From: an uncultured Pseudomonadota bacterium
Lineage (GTDB): Bacteria; Pseudomonadota; Gammaproteobacteria; Burkholderiales; Methylophilaceae
Assembly (NCBI GenBank): GCA_903854305.1
Contig: CAINWC010000420.1
Coordinates: 1 to 8,370, forward strand
Direction of reading: 5' to 3'
DNA: 8,370 nt
In this document: piece after piece, positions 1 through 8,370 of the stretch
Layout of the letters: each line of letters opens with the position of its first letter
Position numbering within the stretch: position 1 is the stretch's first letter
Position numbers and translations under genes: made by a program
Notes under the pieces: model-generated
Told to the model about the DNA's origin: nothing
Databases searched by the model: none
Seen by the model: the letters and a program-made list of their open reading frames with translations, nothing else

Positions 1-31
1 GCCAATACGCATCAATCTAAAATTCAAAGCC

Positions 32-95
32 GCTAGATTCCGACCTTCGTCGAAATGACAGAAAATGATTTCATGTCATGCGCGGAATGACTAGC
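32..95. repeat. Palindromic MITE-like repeat upstream of leuS
   Basis: The outer ends are inverted: GCTAGATTCCG at 32-42 and CGGAAT-ga-CTAGC at 83-95. Inside lies a strong hairpin at 55-79. Its outer stem is ATGACA/TGTCAT, its inner stem GAAA/TTTC, its loop ATGA, and A73 is a single bulge, giving 10 base pairs. The element can also be read as two tandem units about 31-32 bases apart: ATTCC at 37 with GAAATGAC at 52, then ATTTC at 68 with GGAATGAC at 84. This resembles the dispersed ATTCC...GGAATGAC palindromes common between genes in proteobacteria; that family link is from memory. No T-tract follows the hairpin, so a terminator role is doubtful. Confidence 0.55.
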
Positions 96-115
96 ACCCT
101 GCTTAGCGGTATAAT
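87..115 (+). promoter_or_regulatory. Sigma-70-type promoter of leuS operon
   Basis: A perfect -10 box, TATAAT, lies at 110-115. ATGACT at 87-92 matches the TTGACA -35 consensus at four of six positions, and the spacer is 17 bases. Transcription would start near position 122, leaving a 5' leader of about 28 bases before the leuS ATG. The -35 box sits in the right end of the palindromic repeat at 32-95. Confidence 0.65.
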
Positions 116-140
116 CTTTAAATCTAAAATTAACCTTTAA

Positions 141-2603
<2,463 letters not shown>

Positions 2604-2625
2604 CAATATGAAGAATAATGCTATC

Positions 2626-2630
2626 AAGGA
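2626..2630 (+). promoter_or_regulatory. Ribosome binding site fixing lptE start
   Basis: AAGGA lies eight bases before the ATG at 2639. It supports that ATG over the in-frame ATG at 2618, which would place this site inside the gene. Confidence 0.7.
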
Positions 2631-2638
2631 AATTAACT

Positions 2639-3172
2639 ATGAATAATAGTCACTCAAACCAAAAGCTGTTCTCAAATATAGCACTGCATGCAGGTTTAGG
2701 TTTGGTGCTGGCATTAAGCTTAACACTTGCTGCATGCGGATTTCAACTACGCGGCGTAGCTGATTTATCGTTCAAGAACTTATATATACAAGGTGCCAAA
2801 CTTAGTATTTCAAGAGATCTTAAACAATCATTTAAAGCCAATGGCATTCAAGTGGTTGGAACTGCAGAAGACGCTGAGTTACTGCTTGAAATGATGAGCG
2901 AAGTCAATGAAAAGCGTATTTTGTCATTAAGCGGCGGTGGCGTAGTGCGTGAATACGAGCTCAATTACCGCGTTAATTTTAGAACGCGTGCAACCGCTAG
3001 CCCAACTTGGAGTGCAGTACAAACGGTACAATCTCAACGCAACTTTTCATACAGCGACAATGCCTTATTAGGTAAGCTTGACGAAGAAGCAACGCTGGTG
3101 AGCGACATGCACAAAGATGCCATACGTGAAATTCTGCGACGCTTAACAGCCATTAAGCCAATAGAAAAGTAA
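2639..3172 (+). CDS. lptE: LPS-assembly lipoprotein LptE
   Basis: LptE is an outer-membrane lipoprotein that plugs the LptD barrel and helps insert lipopolysaccharide into the outer leaflet. From the ATG at 2639 the protein has 177 residues. It starts with a signal peptide whose hydrophobic core is GLGLVLALSLTLAAC; the lipobox LAAC places the lipidated cysteine at residue 33. The mature protein begins CGFQLRG, the hallmark start of this family. The rest is a compact alpha/beta domain with no membrane segments. A longer version from the ATG at 2618 would add seven residues, but the AAGGA site favours 2639. The gene lies 35 bases after leuS and 11 bases before holA, the usual betaproteobacterial order, so co-transcription from the leuS promoter is likely. 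Confidence 0.95.
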   Translation: MNNSHSNQKLFSNIALHAGLGLVLALSLTLAACGFQLRGVADLSFKNLYIQGAKLSISRDLKQSFKANGIQVVGTAEDAELLLEMMSEVNEKRILSLSGGGVVREYELNYRVNFRTRATASPTWSAVQTVQSQRNFSYSDNALLGKLDEEATLVSDMHKDAIREILRRLTAIKPIEK

Positions 3173-3183
3173 CAGCCTCCCTC

Positions 3184-4197
3184 ATGCGCCTAGCCCAAGC
3201 TCAACTAGCAAACCACTTAAAACAAGGCTTACAAGCCCTTTATGTTTTAGTGGGTGACGAGCCTCTGGCACAGCGCGAAAGTTTGGACGCTATTCGTGCC
3301 GCAGCGCGCGCGCAAGGCTTTGATGAGCGCAATAGTTTAATGGTAGAGCGCTATTTTAATTGGCAGCAAATTCAATCTTATGGCCAGTCAATCTCATTAT
3401 TCGCCAGCCGTCGATTATTGGAAATAAATATTCCATCTGGCAAACCTGGTATTGATGGTGGTAAAGCACTGCAAGCCCTAGCCAACAAGGCGATATCTGA
3501 TACTTGCGTTGTGATTATTCTGCCAAAATTAGAGCGTGAAGCTAAAAGTAGCGCGTGGTTTACTGCGCTAGAAAAGCAAGCGGTGACCATTGCGCTTGAT
3601 GAAGTAGATGCAGCCAATCTACCAAAGTGGATAGCCAACCGACTCTCGCAACAAGGCCAGCATACCAGCCAGCAAACACTGGAATTTCTGGCGCATCAGG
3701 TAGAAGGTAATTTGCTGGCGGCGAATCAAGAAGTACAAAAGTTAGATTTGCTATATCCGCAAGGTGAGTTAGCCGATGCAACGGTACGCGAGGCAGTGCT
3801 TAATGTGTCGCGCTACGATGCCTTTCAGTTGGGTGAAGCGGTACTGGCTGGCGATGCAGAGCGTACTGTACGTATTTTGCAAGGCTTGCAAGATGAAGGT
3901 GAGAATGCAGTGGCGGTGATGAACCCGTTAATGTGGGCATTACGACCACTAGTACACATCAAACAAGCTGAAATGCGTGGTGAAAATGTAGCAAACGCCA
4001 TGACTAATGCGCGCATTTTTGGTGACAAACAACCAATAGTGAAACGGGCGCTGGCAAGATTAAGCTTGCGCCAATTAGAAGCCGCCTTGCAAAAGCTGGC
4101 TGATATTGATAGAACTGCCAAGGGTGTGATGTTAGGCGATGCTTGGCTAGAGATTTCCAGGCTATGTTTTGGACTGGCTAAAGTCCGCGGGCGCTAA
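3184..4197 (+). CDS. holA: DNA polymerase III subunit delta
   Basis: The delta subunit is the part of the clamp loader that opens the beta sliding clamp during chromosome replication. The 337-residue protein is about the family's usual length. It opens with the typical LYVLVGDEPL segment near residues 19-28. The SLFASR motif at 71-76 contains L72 and F73, which correspond to the E. coli delta residues that wedge into the beta clamp. The C-terminal part is helical, as expected for the collar domain, ending LEISRLCFGLAKVRGR. No Walker A motif is seen, which is normal for delta. The ATG at 3184 lies 11 bases after lptE and has no good Shine-Dalgarno sequence, so translation may depend on coupling to lptE. 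Confidence 0.95.
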   Translation: MRLAQAQLANHLKQGLQALYVLVGDEPLAQRESLDAIRAAARAQGFDERNSLMVERYFNWQQIQSYGQSISLFASRRLLEINIPSGKPGIDGGKALQALANKAISDTCVVIILPKLEREAKSSAWFTALEKQAVTIALDEVDAANLPKWIANRLSQQGQHTSQQTLEFLAHQVEGNLLAANQEVQKLDLLYPQGELADATVREAVLNVSRYDAFQLGEAVLAGDAERTVRILQGLQDEGENAVAVMNPLMWALRPLVHIKQAEMRGENVANAMTNARIFGDKQPIVKRALARLSLRQLEAALQKLADIDRTAKGVMLGDAWLEISRLCFGLAKVRGR

Positions 4198-4228
4198 CGT
4201 TTTACTTAAGAAAAAAATGAATCAAACA

Positions 4229-4233
4229 TGGAT
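4229..4233 (+). promoter_or_regulatory. Weak ribosome binding site candidate for proA
   Basis: TGGAT lies about ten bases before the ATG at 4243. It overlaps the alternative in-frame ATG at 4228, so the two starts compete. The match is poor and supports the 4243 start only modestly. Confidence 0.3.
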
Positions 4234-4242
4234 ATAAAGATC

Positions 4243-5499
4243 ATGGACATTAAAAATTACATGCAAAAAATGGGTATTGAGGCACGCAAAGCCTCACGCT
4301 TGATGGCGAGCGCCGATACCAACATCAAAAACCTAGCACTTACGCATATTGCAACGGCCATTTTGCGTGAAAAAACCGCATTATTAACGGCGAACAAGCT
4401 GGATTTAGATGCAGCTCGCTCAAGCGGACTTGATGAGGCAATGTTAGATAGACTCACCATCACCGAAAAATCAATCAACACCATGGCCGAAGGCTTGACA
4501 CAAATTGCTACTCTTGCTGACCCGATTGGTGAAATGACTGATTTCAAATATCGTCCTAGCGGCATACAAATAGGCAAAATGCGCGTGCCATTAGGTGTGA
4601 TTGGCATTATTTACGAAGCGCGGCCAAATGTGACGGTAGACGCAGCTGGGCTGTGTATCAAATCTGGCAATGCGGCCATTTTACGTGGTGGTAGCGAGGC
4701 GATTCATTGCAATCAAGCGCTAGCGAAACTGGTGCATGAAGGCTTGGCAGCGGCTGGCCTACCAACCACAGCAGTGCAAGTGTTAGAAACCACAGATCGC
4801 GCAGCAGTGGGTGAGTTGATTACCATGAAGCAGTATGTAGATGTGATTGTGCCACGTGGCGGCAAGGGTTTGATTGAGCGTATTTCAAATGATGCACGCA
4901 TCCCTGTGATTAAACATTTAGACGGCAATTGCCACGTGTACGTAGATGACGATGCCGATTTTGATAAAGCCTTACGCATTGTAGAAAACAGCAAAACGCA
5001 GCGTTTAGGTACTTGCAACACGGCAGAATCATTGTTGATTGCACGCGCTGTAGCCAACAACATGTTACCTAAAATTGCAGACATGCTCACTGCGCACGGC
5101 ATTGAAATTCGTGGCTGTGCAGAAACCTGTGCGCTAGTAAAACAAGCCAAGCCAGCCACGGAGGAAGATTATTACACTGAATTTCTAGCGGCAATCATCT
5201 CGTGCAAAGTAGTCAGTGGGCTAGATGAAGCAATTGCGCATATCAACCAACATTCATCGCAACATACTGAAGCGATTGTGACTGAAAACTACACCAAAGC
5301 ACGTAGATTTTTACGTGAAGTGGATTCAAGCAGCGTAATGGTAAATGCCTCTACCCGCTTTGCCGATGGCTTTGAATATGGCTTGGGTGCTGAGATCGGC
5401 ATCTCTACCGACAAGTTGCATGCACGTGGTCCAGTGGGTTTAGAAGGCTTAACTTCGCTTAAGTATATCGTGTTGGGCGATGGCCAAGTTCGCGCTTAA
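4243..5499 (+). CDS. proA: Glutamate-5-semialdehyde dehydrogenase (gamma-glutamyl phosphate reductase)
   Basis: ProA reduces gamma-glutamyl phosphate with NADPH to glutamate-5-semialdehyde, the second step of proline synthesis. It belongs to the aldehyde dehydrogenase superfamily. The 418-residue product matches the family length (E. coli 417). The catalytic cysteine is C258, in LGTCNTAES. Other conserved segments are IYEARPNVT, the GGSEAI loop, VPRGGKGLI and the C-terminal [10 protein letters not shown]. The start is uncertain: in-frame ATGs occur at 4228, 4243 and 4261. I chose 4243 because it gives the usual MDIKxYM N-terminus; 4228 would add MDIKI, an imperfect copy of the same codons. 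ProA normally works with ProB, which is not in this window. The gene lies 45 bases after holA and abuts nadD. Confidence 0.95.
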   Translation: MDIKNYMQKMGIEARKASRLMASADTNIKNLALTHIATAILREKTALLTANKLDLDAARSSGLDEAMLDRLTITEKSINTMAEGLTQIATLADPIGEMTDFKYRPSGIQIGKMRVPLGVIGIIYEARPNVTVDAAGLCIKSGNAAILRGGSEAIHCNQALAKLVHEGLAAAGLPTTAVQVLETTDRAAVGELITMKQYVDVIVPRGGKGLIERISNDARIPVIKHLDGNCHVYVDDDADFDKALRIVENSKTQRLGTCNTAESLLIARAVANNMLPKIADMLTAHGIEIRGCAETCALVKQAKPATEEDYYTEFLAAIISCKVVSGLDEAIAHINQHSSQHTEAIVTENYTKARRFLREVDSSSVMVNASTRFADGFEYGLGAEIGISTDKLHARGPVGLEGLTSLKYIVLGDGQVRA

Positions 5500-6147
5500 A
5501 TGCAGACCATAATCGGGCTTTTGGGTGGCACATTTAACCCCATCCATTTTGGTCACTTACGTATGGCGCAAGAACTTGCTGAGTCACTTAGTTTAGATGA
5601 AGTCCGCTTTATTCCTTCGGCCAATCCGCCACATAGACCAGCGCCAACTATCAGTGCAGAACACCGTGCCGAAATGGTGAAATTAGGCATTGCAAATAAC
5701 CCTATTTTTAAGCTTGATGATAGAGAGTTACGCCGAATGAGCGCATCTTACATGGTGGATACTTTACTAAGCCTGCGTGACGAGCTTGGTGATAAAGCGA
5801 GCCTGATATTGTTCATGGGCAGTGATGCTTTTACTCAATTCCATACCTGGCATCGCTGGCAAGATATCATATCCCTTTGCCATATTGCATTAGTACAAAG
5901 ACCGCTTGCTGCAAAAACAGCACCTTTGCCAAAAGTATTGGATACATTTTTGCATAACCACTACACAGAAAATGCCGATGACTTACGAGAGTCCAGTGCA
6001 GGTTATGTGACCATGCAAGCGATTACACCGCTAGACATTTCTTCTACCGCTATACGTAATAGCTTACAAGTCAAAAAATCAGCGCGCTATTTAATGCCCG
6101 ACAATGTCATAGATTATCTGGAAACGCATCAGCTTTACGGTGCATAA
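5500..6147 (+). CDS. nadD: Nicotinate-mononucleotide adenylyltransferase
   Basis: NadD transfers AMP from ATP to nicotinate mononucleotide, making deamido-NAD in NAD synthesis. The 215-residue protein is of normal length. It begins with the nucleotidyltransferase signature GGTFNPIHFGH, in which H16 and H19 form the HxGH site. It continues with IPSANPPHRP and the FMGSDAFTQFHTWHRW segment typical of NadD. The closing motif SSTAIR at 181-186 also contacts nucleotide. The ATG follows the proA stop with no spacer (TAA then ATG), and no strong Shine-Dalgarno sequence is seen, so translational coupling to proA is likely. rsfS and rlmH, frequent downstream partners in proteobacteria, are absent from the next genes. 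Confidence 0.96.
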   Translation: MQTIIGLLGGTFNPIHFGHLRMAQELAESLSLDEVRFIPSANPPHRPAPTISAEHRAEMVKLGIANNPIFKLDDRELRRMSASYMVDTLLSLRDELGDKASLILFMGSDAFTQFHTWHRWQDIISLCHIALVQRPLAAKTAPLPKVLDTFLHNHYTENADDLRESSAGYVTMQAITPLDISSTAIRNSLQVKKSARYLMPDNVIDYLETHQLYGA

Positions 6148-6178
6148 TTTAGCTAAATACCCACATTTCAATACAAAA

Positions 6179-6198
6179 CTTTACATCACTTTTGTAAA
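6179..6198. repeat. Short AT-rich inverted repeat in nadD-M48 gap
   Basis: TTTACA at 6180-6185 and TGTAAA at 6193-6198 form a 6-bp stem with a 7-base loop. It is too weak and lacks a T-tract for a convincing terminator. It overlaps the -35 of the candidate promoter, so an operator role is possible but unproven. Confidence 0.25.
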
Positions 6199-6219
6199 AG
6201 CCATGTTCTCATCCAGAAT
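6192..6219 (+). promoter_or_regulatory. Candidate promoter for the M48 protease gene
   Basis: TTGTAA at 6192-6197 and CAGAAT at 6214-6219 each match the sigma-70 consensus at four of six positions, with a 16-base spacer. The 110-base gap after nadD suggests a separate transcription unit. The match is modest, and read-through from nadD is not excluded. Confidence 0.3.
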
Positions 6220-6247
6220 TTTGCGTGATGCTTTTATTAAACTAGTT

Positions 6248-6252
6248 GGAAA
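6248..6252 (+). promoter_or_regulatory. Ribosome binding site fixing M48 gene start
   Basis: GGAAA ends five bases before the ATG at 6258. An in-frame TTG at 6246 overlaps this site and would add four residues; it is a poorer start. Confidence 0.6.
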
Positions 6253-6257
6253 TTATC

Positions 6258-7841
6258 ATGTTAAAACCACATTTATCTAGCAGCCTCTATAGAAGTTTGA
6301 TGCTTGTTTTAATCGCTACAGCCACACTGTTAACCTCAGCGTGTGGCACAAACCCTGTCACTAAAAAACGTGAGTTTCAAATCGTTTCAGAATCGCAAGA
6401 GATTTCAATTGGTCAACAAAATTACGCGCCAGCACGCCAATCACAGGGCGGCGATTACATTATTGACCCCGAACTCACTGCGTATGTACAAAGTGTAGGC
6501 AATAAACTGGCGGCAGTATCAGACCGAAAATTACCCTATGAATACACCGTACTTAATGACTCGGTGCCAAACGCATGGGCAATGCCTGGCGGCAAAATTG
6601 CGTTTAACCGCGGACTACTTTATGAGTTGAATAGTGAGGCCGAACTTGCCGCAGTAATGGGACATGAGATGGTGCATGCTGCAGCAAGGCACGGTGCCAA
6701 GAGTATGGAGCGTGGCATGCTCATGCAAGGTGCGATGGTTGCTGTTGGCATTGGTGCGCAAAATAGTAATTACGCTAATTTAATTGTCGGCGGTGCAAAA
6801 CTTAGTACGCAATTAGCCACGAGTAAATACGGACGTGATGCAGAAAGCGAGGCCGATTTATATGGCATGCAATACATGAAAAAGGCGGGCTACGACCCAA
6901 CCGCAGCGGTGACCTTACAAGAAACCTTTGTACGCTTAAGTGCGGATAAAAAAAGTAGCTTTATAGATGGATTATTTGCCAGCCATCCACCTTCTCCAGA
7001 ACGTGTCGCTGACAATAAACTGACGCTTGCTAAAGTAGGTCCAGGCGGCGAATGGGGCAAGGAAATCTATGCCCAAAAAGTAGCTAAACTTAAATCTACC
7101 CAAGCTGCTTATAAAGCTTATGACGAAGGCGTGAAAGCACTCGCTGCAAAGGACACTGCAAAAGCGACCACGCTAGCAAAGCAAGCCATAGCAGGTGAGC
7201 CACGTGAGGCGCGCTTCCAAGAGCTGCTGGGCGATATTGCCTTATCGCAGAAAAAGCCACAAGAAGCGTTAGCTTTTTACGACAAAGCCATCAAAATGCA
7301 GCCGGACTACTTCAAGCCACACATACAAAGTGGCATTGCGCTCTTTAATATGGGTAAAAAAGCGGAAGCTGAGCCTTACCTTAAACGTGCAAATGAGCTA
7401 CTGCCCACTGCACCGGGCCATGCCTTACTTGGCCAAATTGCCGAAGGACGAGGTGAAACTGATCTTGCGTTGCAACATTACCAAGTGGCAGCAGATTCCA
7501 ATTCTGACATTGGTAAAGAAGCCTTAGCTCGCGGTGTCCGCCTAGATTTACCGCGCAATCCTGCCAAGTATATTCAAGCAGGGGTGCAAGCAGATAATGC
7601 GGGTAATTTATATGCTGTTGTTCAAAACAACACGGCTACAGCCATTGGTCGCGTGCAAGTACGTGTCGTGAAATATGATGCAACAACAGGGCGTGCCGTA
7701 GCGAAAAGTGCACCGATGCAGATTACTGGCGGCATAGCGCCAGGCAAGCGCAACCAAATAGCCGTTGGCGAGAGAATAACCACGCCACAAGAAGCGCAGC
7801 TATATAAAGTGGTGGTTGAAACTGCGGAAATCGCGCAATAA
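6258..7841 (+). CDS. M48 family metalloprotease lipoprotein with TPR repeats
   Basis: This is probably a zinc endopeptidase of the envelope, related to the BepA/Oma1 group that handles misfolded outer-membrane proteins; the role is inferred from the family. The 527-residue protein starts with a signal peptide and lipobox (LTSAC, lipidated C29). Glycine, not aspartate, follows the cysteine, which favours outer-membrane sorting. The catalytic HEMVH is at 136-140, the third zinc ligand is probably E198 in ESEAD, and H243 lies in the conserved SHPPSPERV. The HEMVH numbering equals that of E. coli BepA as I recall it. Residues about 283-420 form roughly four TPR-like helix pairs. Residues about 434-527 form a beta-rich domain (NLYAVVQNN, VRVVKYDATTG) resembling FxLYD-type domains; BepA lacks this and is not lipidated. 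No gene symbol is assigned for that reason. Confidence 0.9.
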   Translation: MLKPHLSSSLYRSLMLVLIATATLLTSACGTNPVTKKREFQIVSESQEISIGQQNYAPARQSQGGDYIIDPELTAYVQSVGNKLAAVSDRKLPYEYTVLNDSVPNAWAMPGGKIAFNRGLLYELNSEAELAAVMGHEMVHAAARHGAKSMERGMLMQGAMVAVGIGAQNSNYANLIVGGAKLSTQLATSKYGRDAESEADLYGMQYMKKAGYDPTAAVTLQETFVRLSADKKSSFIDGLFASHPPSPERVADNKLTLAKVGPGGEWGKEIYAQKVAKLKSTQAAYKAYDEGVKALAAKDTAKATTLAKQAIAGEPREARFQELLGDIALSQKKPQEALAFYDKAIKMQPDYFKPHIQSGIALFNMGKKAEAEPYLKRANELLPTAPGHALLGQIAEGRGETDLALQHYQVAADSNSDIGKEALARGVRLDLPRNPAKYIQAGVQADNAGNLYAVVQNNTATAIGRVQVRVVKYDATTGRAVAKSAPMQITGGIAPGKRNQIAVGERITTPQEAQLYKVVVETAEIAQ

Positions 7842-7871
7842 GTTATTTGGAACTGAAGGAATAGTCGTGAT

Positions 7872-7910
7872 GGTGTGCAAGATAAGGCGCTTTGCACACC
7901 CTACGTTTTC
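7872..7910 (+). terminator. Hairpin repeat A, possible terminator of the M48 gene
   Basis: GGTGTGCAA at 7872-7880 and TTGCACACC at 7892-7900 form a perfect 9-bp stem with an 11-base loop. CTACGTTTTC follows, with only a short T run. It lies 30 bases after the M48 stop codon and may terminate that transcript. It also shares its frame with the hairpin at 7934-7959, so it is as likely a dispersed repeat. Confidence 0.5.
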
Positions 7911-7912
7911 TA

Positions 7913-7926
7913 TAGGTTTGCACCTA
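7913..7926. repeat. Short inverted repeat between the two hairpins
   Basis: TAGGT at 7913-7917 and ACCTA at 7922-7926 are perfect complements around the loop TTGC. The stem is only five base pairs, and its significance is doubtful. Confidence 0.25.
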
Positions 7927-7963
7927 ATGTAAGGTGGGTAAATGCTTTTCTTTACCCACAATG
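7926..7963. repeat. Hairpin repeat B in the convergent intergenic region
   Basis: GTGGGTAAA at 7934-7942 and TTTACCCAC at 7951-7959 form a perfect 9-bp stem with an 8-base loop. It is flanked by GTAAGGTG on the left and CACAAT on the right. It could help end bioD transcripts coming from the right, but neither side has a T-tract. It is in opposite orientation to hairpin repeat A. Confidence 0.5.
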
Positions 7964-7973
7964 AGCACTAAAT

Positions 7974-8370
7974 TCAACTGAAGGCTGCGTCTTTAAATAA
8001 ATCAACGCCATCAAATCTCACTTTTTCTTGCCAGCGCACTACCCTTAAACACGGCGCGGCAATGCGCTGCCGCAAGCTGCTTAAATTCTCTTCGAACATT
8101 TCAAAATCTGGATCAATCTGATTTGCCACCCAACCGGCAAGGCTTAATCCACGCGCTTGTATTGCTTCGACCGTCAGTAGCGCATGATTGATGCACCCTA
8201 AACGCATACCTACGACTAAAATCATTGGAATGTTGAGCTGTAAAACTAAATCAGCCAATGTTTGCGTTTCATTCAGTGGTACAAAAAATCCACCCGCGCC
8301 TTCAACAACAACCACATCAGCCAACATGGTTAACTGTTGATATGCCTGCGAAATTAAATCTAAGTTTACA
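7974..8370 (-). CDS. bioD: Dethiobiotin synthetase, partial (5' end outside window)
   Basis: BioD is an ATP-dependent carboxylase that closes the ureido ring of dethiobiotin from diaminopelargonic acid and CO2, the step before biotin synthase. The stop codon is at 7974-7976. The reading frame stays open to the window edge, giving 131 visible C-terminal residues of an expected 220 or so. The first internal methionine (8325-8327) is not the start, because coding sequence continues upstream as ...DLISQAYQQLTMLADVV. Diagnostic motifs are VVVEGAGGFFVPL, VVGMRLGCINHALLT and GWVANQ, which align with E. coli BioD (VEGAGGWFTPL, GVKLGCINHAMLT, GWVAND). The N-terminal P-loop and catalytic lysine lie off the window. 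It runs convergent to the M48 gene, and other bio genes may lie beyond the edge. Confidence 0.94.
   Translation of the reverse strand, partial: VNLDLISQAYQQLTMLADVVVVEGAGGFFVPLNETQTLADLVLQLNIPMILVVGMRLGCINHALLTVEAIQARGLSLAGWVANQIDPDFEMFEENLSSLRQRIAAPCLRVVRWQEKVRFDGVDLFKDAAFS

Noticed and set aside
4170..4190. Hairpin GGACT...AGTCC at the end of holA as a terminator
   Set aside because: The stem is only five base pairs, lies inside the holA coding region, and is not followed directly by a T-tract.
4713..5159. 148-residue minus-strand frame inside proA
   Set aside because: It lies wholly antisense to a well-conserved gene and its sequence resembles no family I know.
7330..7527. 65-residue plus-strand frame inside the M48 gene
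   Set aside because: It is an out-of-frame overlap within the TPR region with no start signal and no recognisable content.
7622..7897. 91-residue minus-strand frame over the end of the M48 gene and hairpin repeat A
   Set aside because: It is antisense to coding sequence and runs through a hairpin repeat; composition and content do not suggest a protein.

Overview
The window looks like ordinary chromosomal DNA from a betaproteobacterium. The gene order leuS, lptE, holA, proA, nadD on one strand is characteristic of that class. The proteins read as betaproteobacterial: LeuRS keeps a zinc ribbon, and LptE has the C-G-F-Q-L-R-G lipoprotein start. The moderately AT-rich composition and the protein wording fit a Methylophilaceae-type methylotroph such as Methylotenera or Methylophilus. 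That family-level assignment is inference from recall and was not checked by a search.

Layout. Positions 1-149 are noncoding: a compact palindromic repeat (about 32-95) runs directly into a good sigma-70 promoter (87-115) for leuS. Then follow leuS (leucyl-tRNA synthetase), lptE (LPS-assembly lipoprotein), holA (DNA polymerase III delta subunit), proA (glutamate-5-semialdehyde dehydrogenase) and nadD (nicotinate-mononucleotide adenylyltransferase). Gaps between them run from 0 to about 45 bases with no convincing terminator, so one housekeeping operon is likely. A 110-base gap with a possible promoter separates nadD from a gene for an M48 metalloprotease lipoprotein with TPR repeats and an extra C-terminal domain. 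The rsfS and rlmH genes that often follow nadD are not here. A 132-base convergent intergenic stretch carries two related hairpin repeats. The window ends inside bioD (dethiobiotin synthetase) on the minus strand, whose 5' end lies beyond position 8370.

How the genes work together. The leuS-to-nadD group mixes translation, outer-membrane LPS export, replication, proline synthesis and NAD synthesis; it is a growth-linked housekeeping cluster, not one pathway. The M48 lipoprotein probably acts in envelope protein quality control, which loosely parallels LptE as an outer-membrane assembly factor. bioD belongs to biotin synthesis and is a separate transcription unit.

No novel multi-gene system is visible. 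The points most worth a second look are: a LeuRS that appears to lack the leucine-specific domain before KMSKS; a repeat whose end forms the -35 box of the leuS promoter; two intergenic hairpins with the same frame but different, self-complementary arms; and the extra C-terminal domain on the M48 lipoprotein.
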